From contig DKFQ01000016.1 of the NCBI GenBank assembly GCA_002452425.1, positions 19,387 through 28,768 on the forward strand: a stretch of DNA of 9,382 nt, read 5' to 3'. A program made the position numbers and the translations under genes. This stretch comes from Sulfurimonas sp. UBA6792. GTDB taxonomy: Bacteria; Campylobacterota; Campylobacteria; Campylobacterales; Sulfurimonadaceae. Positions 1 through 6,175 of this stretch are shown in pieces; the stretch's first letter is position 1, and each line of letters begins with the position of its first letter. Below the pieces are notes generated by a model that worked only from the letters and a program-made list of their open reading frames with translations, made no database searches and was not told where the DNA came from.

Positions 1-23
1 TCTACCGACTGAGCTAATTAGCC
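1..23 (-). tRNA. tRNA gene, 5' part only (isotype not readable)
   Basis: Read on the minus strand from position 23, the sequence starts GGCTAAT-TA-GCTC-AGTCGGTAGA. This fits the 5' acceptor strand (7 nt), T8 and A9, the D-stem strand GCTC, A14 and a D-loop with the conserved GG. The rest of the tRNA, including the anticodon and T arm, lies beyond the left edge, so the amino acid cannot be assigned. It lies downstream of purN in the same orientation, 40 bases after the purN stop codon. A promoter-like TACAAT box in that gap suggests it is also transcribed independently. Confidence 0.88.
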
Positions 24-32
24 ATCTTTTAA

Positions 33-45
33 GAGCGCAATTGTA
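33..45 (-). promoter_or_regulatory. Predicted tRNA promoter (-10 box TACAAT)
   Basis: On the minus strand, TACAAT occupies 45 to 40 and is followed by the GC-rich stretch TGCGC, which resembles the discriminator of stable-RNA promoters. Transcription would start near position 33, giving a leader of about 10 bases before the tRNA 5' end at 23. No convincing -35 box is visible, which is normal for sigma-70 promoters in Campylobacterota. The call rests on sequence and spacing only. Confidence 0.45.
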
Positions 46-63
46 TCTGTTTAGGACTGAAAG

Positions 64-627
64 TTAGCTTATGAGGGCTTGAAATGCCTCTACAATTGCG
101 ATTTTTTCTAGCTCTTTTATCTTTGTCTCAAGTGAATTGGCAGTTTCATCTTTGGCAAGAGAGAGTTTTTTTTGCAATATGATTTTGCCCTCATCATAGT
201 TTTCATCCACTTCATGAAGAGTGATACCGCTTACTTTTTCACCGTTTTTTATAACGGCTTCATGCACAAAGCGACCGTACATTCCTGCTCCGCCGTAGTT
301 TGGTAAGAGAGCGGGATGGGAGTTGATGACTTTGAAGTTTTGTGTGATGTTTGGAGCGACTTTTTTCATATAACCTGAGAGAAAAACAAAATCGCATCCG
401 TATTTGTATAAAAGCTGCTCTATTGCGATATCTGGATTTGCCTCTGTTTTTGTGTTGATAGCAAAGTTTTTAATCCCATAAGCAGTTGCGGTTTCTAAAG
501 CCTTGGCACTGGAGTTGTTGGAGATAACAAGAGGAATCTCGATGGAGAGTTTGCCGCTCCGCATCGCCTCATAGAGTGCAATAAAACCGCTTCCGTTATG
601 GGATGCAAGGATGGCAACTCTAGGCAC
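64..627 (-). CDS. purN: Phosphoribosylglycinamide formyltransferase (GAR transformylase)
   Basis: This 187-residue cytosolic enzyme transfers a formyl group from 10-formyltetrahydrofolate to GAR, the third step of de novo purine synthesis. The N-terminal strand and phosphate loop read LASHNGSG (residues 7-14). The catalytic triad of the family is visible: N102 and H104 in NSHPALLP, and D145 in ENYDEGKI. The stretch YGGAGMYG (111-118) is the variant I associate with Bacteroidetes-like PurN rather than the E. coli form. The length is near that of the family, if slightly short. The start codon is GTG and shares one base with the murD stop (TAGTG). No Shine-Dalgarno sequence is visible upstream, so translation probably depends on ribosomes finishing murD. 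A purine gene at the end of a peptidoglycan unit is somewhat unexpected. A less specific formyltransferase is possible but less likely. Confidence 0.87.
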   Translation of the reverse strand: MPRVAILASHNGSGFIALYEAMRSGKLSIEIPLVISNNSSAKALETATAYGIKNFAINTKTEANPDIAIEQLLYKYGCDFVFLSGYMKKVAPNITQNFKVINSHPALLPNYGGAGMYGRFVHEAVIKNGEKVSGITLHEVDENYDEGKIILQKKLSLAKDETANSLETKIKELEKIAIVEAFQALIS

Positions 628-1826
628 TACAAGGCTCTGATGGCGGCTTTGAACTGCTCGCCTCTGTCGGCGTAGGATTTGAACTCATCAAGGCTTGCGG
701 CGGCTGGAGAGAGGAGGGCTACTTCATCTGCTTGTAAAACTTTGTCTATTTGAGCAACTGCATCAGCGAGATTTTTGCAAAGTTCAAACGCAACACCATA
801 GTGCTGTGCAAGTGTGCAAAGCTTCTCTTTGTTTGAACCGATAGTGTAAATCTTGACATCACAATTTTGCAGATATGCAAAGAGTTCACTCAAGTCAACC
901 CCTTTGTCATCCCCGCCCAAAATAAGCCGTACATGATGCTCTTTGTATCGCTTAAGTGCCACAATCGTCGCATCAAGGTTTGTCGCTTTTGTGTCATTTA
1001 CCCAGAGGCGGCTTTTGGAGTCTCTTAACTCCTCTTGTCTGTGTGGGTCTATGACAAAGGAGTTGATTTTTGCATAGTCAACTCTGTCAAAAAGGATTTT
1101 ATCAACCGCCATCGCCAAAAGTGCATCCATCAAAAATGCGCCTTTGAAGCTGACTTTATTTATCTCTATGCCAAAAGAAGATGCCAAATCCCTCTCATCT
1201 TTGTAGGTGATGAGATGTGCCGCTGTTTTGACATCTTTGTATGCCTCTGGGATGATTGCCACCTCTCCCTCACGCATCTTTAAAAGAGGTTTTAGCTTTG
1301 CATCGATGTACTCTTGCATGCTTCCGTGCCAACTGAGGTGGTCAGGTGTGATGGGGAGCAGAACATAGATGTTTGGCACGGCTTTTTTGGTGTAGTGGAT
1401 GGTAAAAGAGCTAGTTTCAAGTATCCAGATTTGGGCATTTTGGTCAAGCTCACCAAGCGGTGTTCCTATGTTGCCGCCCTCTTGTGAGCCATTGTCTTTT
1501 AGAAGATACTGCATCATTTGCGTTGTTGTTGTTTTGCCGTTTGTGCCGCTTATCCAGATGGTTAGAGGTGCTGCGCTTGCAAAACAGTCATATTCGCTTA
1601 TAAGATTTTTGGCTTTTTGTATCAGCGTATTTGATGGAGCAATCCCGGGGGATGGTATCTCTAGGTCTGAGTAGTTTGGGTCAAAATCAAAGGAGGGTTT
1701 TACCTTATAGCCATTTTCGTCTGTAAATGGTTTTGAGCATTTGTCATCATAAAAAACGGGGTTTGAAAAGAGTTTTGCAAGAGCTTTTGTGGTCTTGCCG
1801 TAGCCAAATAACGATACTCTTTGCAT
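627..1826 (-). CDS. murD: UDP-N-acetylmuramoyl-L-alanine--D-glutamate ligase
   Basis: This ATP-dependent cytosolic ligase adds D-glutamate to UDP-MurNAc-L-Ala in peptidoglycan precursor synthesis. With the start chosen here it has 399 residues, somewhat shorter than E. coli MurD. The N-terminal UDP-binding domain begins VSLFGYGKTT. The ATP P-loop is GTNGKTTTT (94-102). E137 and H167 lie at the expected metal and ATP positions. K177 in EYIDAK is the likely carbamylated lysine. PHRQEE (261-266), NDTKATN (277-283) and SPAAASLDEF (373-382) are MurD signatures of the central and C-terminal domains. The open frame extends upstream to 1883, but the ATG at 1826 is preferred: family members begin at this glycine-rich strand, and it overlaps the mraY stop by one base (TAATG). 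No strong ribosome binding site precedes it, which suggests coupled translation. Confidence 0.96.
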   Translation of the reverse strand: MQRVSLFGYGKTTKALAKLFSNPVFYDDKCSKPFTDENGYKVKPSFDFDPNYSDLEIPSPGIAPSNTLIQKAKNLISEYDCFASAAPLTIWISGTNGKTTTTQMMQYLLKDNGSQEGGNIGTPLGELDQNAQIWILETSSFTIHYTKKAVPNIYVLLPITPDHLSWHGSMQEYIDAKLKPLLKMREGEVAIIPEAYKDVKTAAHLITYKDERDLASSFGIEINKVSFKGAFLMDALLAMAVDKILFDRVDYAKINSFVIDPHRQEELRDSKSRLWVNDTKATNLDATIVALKRYKEHHVRLILGGDDKGVDLSELFAYLQNCDVKIYTIGSNKEKLCTLAQHYGVAFELCKNLADAVAQIDKVLQADEVALLSPAAASLDEFKSYADRGEQFKAAIRAL

Positions 1827-2887
1827 TAGCGAATCTTTAGCGTGATAAGAGCGATGATGTTTGAGAGCGTTGCGATAATCCAAAAGCGTACGATTATCTT
1901 GTTTTCCGCCCAGTTTTTCATCTCAAAGTGGTGGTGGATGGGAGCCATGAGAAAAACCCTCTTTTTTCTAAGTTTGTAACTTCCTACCTGCAGTATGACT
2001 GATAGCGTCTCTATAACAAAGATAGAACCCATAAGCAGAAGCAAAATCTCACTCTTTGTGATGATGGCAAGATAGCCCAAAAATGCACCGATAGTAAGTG
2101 AACCGCTGTCTCCCATAAAAACCTCTGCAGGGTGGCAGTTGTGCCATAGAAAGCCCGTCAATGCACCGATGAGTGCGCTAGAGACGATGGCGACCTCACC
2201 AATGTTGATATTTGGCATAAGCAAGTAGGAGCTAATCGTCGCATTTCCCGTGATGTAGATGATAATGCTCAGTGAGACAAGAGCCGTGATGGATGGAACT
2301 GTTGCAAGTCCGTCAAGTCCATCAGTTAGGTTTACCGCATTGGATGTTGCGATGATAACAATAGTCCAAAAAATGACGGCAAAAAAGCCCATATCTAAAA
2401 CAGGGTTTTTCAAAAACGGAACATAAAGCTGTGTGTTAAAATCTCCCAGACTATATAAAAAAAGCGACATGGCAAATGCAAAAATAGTTTGCAGCAAAAG
2501 CTTTGTTCTTGCTTTTAAGCCTGCAAGATTTTCATTTTTTTTAACCTTTGCGATATCATCTTGAAATCCTATAAATGCAAAAAGCACAAGGGTTGCAACT
2601 GCTCCGATAGCGTAGAGATTTGAAAATTTGATACTAAGAAGCGAAGCGAGGATGGTTGCAAAGATAAAAACAATCCCACCCATTGTAGGCGTTTTTGCTT
2701 TCCCTTGATGACGCTGGGGAGCCCACTCATTTATGGGTTGCACGCTTGAAGTCGCCTGCGCCCATCTGATAAAACGAGGAAGAAGAAAAAGTGTAAAAAA
2801 AAGTGCAAGAAAAAATGAGATGCCCGCGCGCACCGTAATATAGCCAAGAAGATTGATATGAAGAATTTCTGAGAGCCAATAAAGCAA
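1826..2887 (-). CDS. mraY: Phospho-N-acetylmuramoyl-pentapeptide transferase (lipid I synthase)
   Basis: This integral inner-membrane enzyme transfers phospho-MurNAc-pentapeptide from UDP to undecaprenyl phosphate, forming lipid I. Its 353 residues consist mostly of hydrophobic helices, consistent with the ten membrane segments of the family. Signature motifs are present in order: the aspartate pair D110-D111 in FQDDIAK, NLTDGLDGLA (186-195), MGDSGSL (258-264, with D260) and the histidine loop APIHHHFE (315-322). The start is TTG at 2887. An AAGGA ribosome binding site lies at 2901-2897, nine bases upstream, and the N-terminus LYWLSEILHINLL resembles relatives, so the TTG is credible. It is the first gene of the leftward unit with murD and purN and is divergent from gpmI. 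Confidence 0.97.
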   Translation of the reverse strand: MLYWLSEILHINLLGYITVRAGISFFLALFFTLFLLPRFIRWAQATSSVQPINEWAPQRHQGKAKTPTMGGIVFIFATILASLLSIKFSNLYAIGAVATLVLFAFIGFQDDIAKVKKNENLAGLKARTKLLLQTIFAFAMSLFLYSLGDFNTQLYVPFLKNPVLDMGFFAVIFWTIVIIATSNAVNLTDGLDGLATVPSITALVSLSIIIYITGNATISSYLLMPNINIGEVAIVSSALIGALTGFLWHNCHPAEVFMGDSGSLTIGAFLGYLAIITKSEILLLLMGSIFVIETLSVILQVGSYKLRKKRVFLMAPIHHHFEMKNWAENKIIVRFWIIATLSNIIALITLKIR

Positions 2888-2911
2888 GGTAAATAGTCCT
2901 TATGTAAAGAA

Positions 2912-2924
2912 AAATGACATTATA
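2912..2924 (-). promoter_or_regulatory. Predicted promoter for mraY-murD-purN
   Basis: On the minus strand a perfect TATAAT occupies 2924 to 2919. Transcription would start near 2912, giving a leader of about 24 bases that contains the AAGGA ribosome binding site of mraY. The upstream side is AT-rich with no -35 box, the usual Campylobacterota pattern. The box is the mirror half of the gpmI promoter, with one base between the two, so polymerase probably cannot use both at once. Confidence 0.6.
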
Positions 2925-2925
2925 G

Positions 2926-2938
2926 TATAATTGCATAA
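2926..2938 (+). promoter_or_regulatory. Predicted promoter for gpmI-fabG-desulfidase-photolyase
   Basis: A perfect TATAAT lies at 2926-2931. Transcription would start near 2938, about 25 bases before the gpmI TTG, and the leader includes the AAGGA at 2952-2956. No -35 consensus is visible. The box abuts the opposite-strand box of mraY in the near-palindrome ATTATAGTATAAT (2919-2931). Because later genes in the run follow with 24, 18 and -4 base spacing, this promoter may serve all four genes through 7506. Confidence 0.6.
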
Positions 2939-2962
2939 AACTATTATTATGAAGGATTTTCA

Positions 2963-4438
2963 TTGGTAAAAAAAGCTATTTTGGTTATAACCGATGGTAT
3001 AGGTTATAGCGCAAAAACTGAGTTTAACGCATTTTATAGCGCAAATAAGCCGACTTATGAGAAGCTTTTTAGTAAAACACCACACTCTCTTATAGACACG
3101 TTTGGACTAAGCGTTGGGCTTCCAGAGGGGCAGATGGGCAACTCGGAAGTGGGGCACATGAGCATTGGGAGCGGGAGGATTTTGTATCAGGATTTGGTCA
3201 AAATCTCTTTGGCACTGAGTGAAAACAGGTTTGGGGAAAATCCAGAATTTGTAAATCTTTTGGCACAAACAAAAAGACTTCATCTCATCGGACTTATGAG
3301 TGATGGCGGTGTTCACTCACACATAGACCACTTTATGGGCATAGCGGATTTGGCGGCACGTGAGGGCAAAGAGGTTTTCTTACACCTCATAACTGACGGC
3401 AGAGATGTCTCGCCTACCTCTGCAAAAACATACCTTCAAAAAGTCGCTATGCACACAAATGAGAAGATAAAAATAGCTACTATTTCAGGGCGTTTCTACT
3501 CCATGGACAGAGACAACCGCTGGGAGAGAGTGCAAAAAGGGTATGAGGCGATGGTGGACGCAACGCCAAAAACCGACATGAACTCTGATGCTTACATCGA
3601 CGCATCTTACGCAAAAAATGAGACGGATGAGTTTATAGAACCTGCCGCTTTTGGCTCTTACGATGGCATGAGAGAGGGAGATGGGGTTTTAACCGTAAAC
3701 TATAGAAGCGACCGCATGAGAGAGCTTGTAACCGCTCTTGGAGATAGAAATTTTAGCGGTTTTGCAAGAGAGTTTAAAAAGCTTCATATTGCCACGATTA
3801 CGGAGTATGACAAGAGTTTTGCTTACCCTGTTTTGTTTTTGAAAGATTCGCCGAAAAACACACTCTCTGAAGTGATTTCAAAAGCGGGTTTAAGACAACT
3901 TCACACGGCTGAAACTGAAAAATACGCACATGTCACATTTTTCTTTAACGGTGGAGTCGATGAGCCGTATGAGAACGAGACAAGGATTTTGATACCATCT
4001 CCAAATGTAAAAACTTACGATGAAAAACCGCAGATGAGTGCGCCTGAAGTCGGCGAAGTGGTTTTAAAAGCTATGGATGATGAGTATGATTTTATAGTCG
4101 TAAACTTTGCAAACGGCGATATGGTGGGACATACCGGAGATTTTGAAGCGGCAAAAATAGCGGTAAATGCGGTGGACACCGAACTTGGCAAAATCATGCA
4201 AAAAGCAAAAGAGAAGGATTATGCGCTGGTTATCACATCTGACCATGGAAACTGTGAAGAGATGAGAGATGACGAGGGTAATGTTCTCACAAACCATACG
4301 GTTGGAAAAGTGTGGTGTTTTGTCGAGGCTGAGGGTGTAAGCAAAGTCGAAAATGGCGGGCTGAACAACATTGCTCCTACCGTTTTAAAGTTGATGGGTT
4401 TAGAAATTCCATCTGAGATGGATCATAGTTTAGTTTAA
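2963..4438 (+). CDS. gpmI: 2,3-bisphosphoglycerate-independent phosphoglycerate mutase
   Basis: This cytosolic glycolytic and gluconeogenic enzyme interconverts 3- and 2-phosphoglycerate with two Mn(II) ions and a phosphoserine intermediate. Its 491 residues are near the family norm of about 510. The first metal ligand is D11 in VITDGIG and the nucleophile is S61 in GNSEVGHM. Substrate-binding segments include SDGGVHSHIDH (113-123), TDGRDVSP (144-151), GRFYSMDRDNRWER (176-189) and YRSDR (247-251). K320 follows in EKYAHVTFFFNGG. The second metal set is D386 and H390 in NGDMVGH, D427 and H428 in SDHGN, and H445 in NHTVG. The TTG start is supported by AAGGA six bases upstream and by the family-like N-terminus VKKAILVITDGIG. 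It is divergent from mraY and leads the rightward operon. Confidence 0.97.
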   Translation: MVKKAILVITDGIGYSAKTEFNAFYSANKPTYEKLFSKTPHSLIDTFGLSVGLPEGQMGNSEVGHMSIGSGRILYQDLVKISLALSENRFGENPEFVNLLAQTKRLHLIGLMSDGGVHSHIDHFMGIADLAAREGKEVFLHLITDGRDVSPTSAKTYLQKVAMHTNEKIKIATISGRFYSMDRDNRWERVQKGYEAMVDATPKTDMNSDAYIDASYAKNETDEFIEPAAFGSYDGMREGDGVLTVNYRSDRMRELVTALGDRNFSGFAREFKKLHIATITEYDKSFAYPVLFLKDSPKNTLSEVISKAGLRQLHTAETEKYAHVTFFFNGGVDEPYENETRILIPSPNVKTYDEKPQMSAPEVGEVVLKAMDDEYDFIVVNFANGDMVGHTGDFEAAKIAVNAVDTELGKIMQKAKEKDYALVITSDHGNCEEMRDDEGNVLTNHTVGKVWCFVEAEGVSKVENGGLNNIAPTVLKLMGLEIPSEMDHSLV

Positions 4439-4462
4439 AAAATAAAATTAAAGGAAATTTGG

Positions 4463-5209
4463 ATGAAATTTAGCGGAAAAAATGTTTTAGTAACGGGTTC
4501 GAGTCGTGGCATAGGTGCGGAGATTGCAAAAGTTTTGGCAAGTTACGGTCTGAAAGTTTGGATTAACTACAGAAGTGGTGCGGCTGAGGCGGATGCCATC
4601 AAAGATGCTATTGAGGCGGCTGGCGGAAGTGCGGCGGTTATCGGTTTTGATGTAAGCAGCGAAGATTCGTTTGTGGATGCGATAAAAACTATCGTTGATT
4701 GCGATGGAGAGTTAAGCTATCTCGTAAACAATGCGGGAATCACAAATGACAAACTCGCACTTAGAATGAAGAGCGAAGATTTTATGTCGGTGATTAACGC
4801 AAATCTTCTCTCATGTTTTGTGGGATGTCGTGAAGCGATGAAAGTTATGAGAAAGAAGAAGTTTGGCTCAGTAGTAAATATTGCCTCAATTGTAGGTGAG
4901 ACGGGAAATGCGGGGCAAACTAACTACAGTGCTAGTAAAGGCGGAGTTATAGCTATGACAAAGAGTTTCGCGCTTGAAGCCTCATCTAGCGGTATCCGTT
5001 ACAACACTATCACTCCAGGGTTTATCGCAACGGAGATGACGGATGTTTTGAGTGATGAGATAAAAGAGAGTTTTACTTCTAAAATCCCAATGGGGCGTTT
5101 TGGAAACCCTGCTGAAGTGGCAGAGGCAACGGCGTTTTTACTCTCAGACCACTCAAGTTACATCACGGGTACAACTCTAAAAGTAAACGGCGGCATGAAT
5201 ATGGCGTAA
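4463..5209 (+). CDS. fabG: 3-oxoacyl-[acyl-carrier-protein] reductase
   Basis: This short-chain dehydrogenase/reductase reduces 3-ketoacyl-ACP to 3-hydroxyacyl-ACP with NADPH in type II fatty acid synthesis. Its 248 residues match the family. The cofactor-binding TGSSRGIG spans 11-18, and NNAG spans 89-92. The catalytic tetrad is complete: N114 in NANL, S142 in ASIVG, and Y155 and K159 in YSASK. The C-terminal end GGMNMA is typical of FabG. The ATG start is preceded by AAGGAA at 4451-4456, six bases away. The 24-base gap after gpmI and 18-base gap to the next gene indicate co-transcription. Its partners acpP and fabF lie 3.6 kb downstream, separated by three genes unrelated to fatty acid synthesis. 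Confidence 0.97.
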   Translation: MKFSGKNVLVTGSSRGIGAEIAKVLASYGLKVWINYRSGAAEADAIKDAIEAAGGSAAVIGFDVSSEDSFVDAIKTIVDCDGELSYLVNNAGITNDKLALRMKSEDFMSVINANLLSCFVGCREAMKVMRKKKFGSVVNIASIVGETGNAGQTNYSASKGGVIAMTKSFALEASSSGIRYNTITPGFIATEMTDVLSDEIKESFTSKIPMGRFGNPAEVAEATAFLLSDHSSYITGTTLKVNGGMNMA

Positions 5210-5227
5210 GCCAAAAAAGGATAAGAG

Positions 5228-6175
5228 ATGAATATAGCAGTATCGGCATGTTTGCTAGGTGAGAAAGTTCGATTTGACGGCGGACATAAACATGACAGGT
5301 TTGTGACGGACGAGCTTGGAAAGTACGCCTCTTTCATCCCTTTTTGCCCAGAAGCCATAGCTTTTGGCACGCCTCGCCCCTCTATCCGCTTGGTAAATAT
5401 GGAGGATGGTTACAACATCATCTCCAACAAAAACGGTACAAATCTGACAAAAGAGCTTCAAGACAAATCATATCAAGAGCTTCACAAAATCGCAGGTACA
5501 AATCTAAGCGGTATTATTTTTAAATCCAAATCCCCCAGTTGCGGTATGGGAAGTGCTAAAGCTTACTTAGAAAACGGTTTTGCCGACTCAAAAGCCGATG
5601 GTATGTTTGTGGCAATCTGCAAAGAGAAGTTCCCGCTTTTGCCCATGGAAGAGGAGGGTCGGCTTCAAGATGATTGGCTTAGAGAAAACTTTATCATGCA
5701 GCTATTTGCCTATGATGCCATCCTGAAGCTAAAAGAGAGCAAGCCTGATATGAAAGCACTTGTTGATTTTCATACAAAAAACAAATTTTTGCTTCAAGCA
5801 AAAGATGAGAAGCTCTACCGAGTTCTTGGAAACATTGTAGGTAACCATGAAAACCTCCCTTTTGATGAACTTCTTACAAATTATGAGTACAACTTTAAAG
5901 TAGCCATTGCCAAAAAAAGCTCCATCAAAAGAAACAGAAATGTACTAGAGCATATGAGCGGTTTTTTCAAAAATGAGCTTAGTATTGAGGAAAAAGAGGT
6001 ACTGCATGAGCAGATTGAGGAGTACGCAAAAAAGATAGTTCCCATTATCGTTCCACTCTCTACCATCAAACTCTATGCAAAAAAACACAAAACCGCCTAT
6101 CTTTTAGGGCAAACATTTTTAGAACCTTACCCAAAAGAACTTGCTCTTCGCTCAAGTCTGCTTAGCTCCAAATGA
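5228..6175 (+). CDS. DUF523-DUF1722 protein, predicted [4Fe-4S] tRNA 4-thiouridine desulfidase (TudS/RudS/YbgA type)
   Basis: The 315-residue protein has two domains. The N-terminal part (about 1-145) is DUF523: SACLLG with C8, FCPE with C40 and E42, and KSPSCG with C105. These three cysteines match the [4Fe-4S] ligands of thiouracil desulfidase TudS. The C-terminal part (about 155-310) is DUF1722, with DFHTKNKFLL, YRVLGNIVGN and a closing segment of the form YLLGQTFLEPYP. From recalled literature, TudS-DUF1722 fusions (RudS) remove sulfur from 4-thiouridine in tRNA, with DUF1722 contributing RNA binding; E. coli YbgA is a DUF1722 protein beside phr. The ATG has AAGGA six bases upstream. It overlaps the photolyase gene by four bases (ATGA), so the two are translationally linked. 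The domain call is firm; the tRNA substrate is inference from the family. Confidence 0.88.
   Translation: MNIAVSACLLGEKVRFDGGHKHDRFVTDELGKYASFIPFCPEAIAFGTPRPSIRLVNMEDGYNIISNKNGTNLTKELQDKSYQELHKIAGTNLSGIIFKSKSPSCGMGSAKAYLENGFADSKADGMFVAICKEKFPLLPMEEEGRLQDDWLRENFIMQLFAYDAILKLKESKPDMKALVDFHTKNKFLLQAKDEKLYRVLGNIVGNHENLPFDELLTNYEYNFKVAIAKKSSIKRNRNVLEHMSGFFKNELSIEEKEVLHEQIEEYAKKIVPIIVPLSTIKLYAKKHKTAYLLGQTFLEPYPKELALRSSLLSSK

Noticed and set aside
1035..1674. Two plus-strand open frames of 82 and 91 codons opposite murD
   Set aside because: They are antisense to conserved murD sequence, lack ribosome binding sites and encode implausible Cys-rich or Leu/Ser-rich peptides.
2727..2963. A 78-codon minus-strand open frame across the mraY start and the divergent promoter
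   Set aside because: It overlaps mraY in another frame, covers both predicted promoters and the gpmI start, and its low-complexity Tyr/Ser/Phe-rich translation resembles no family I know.
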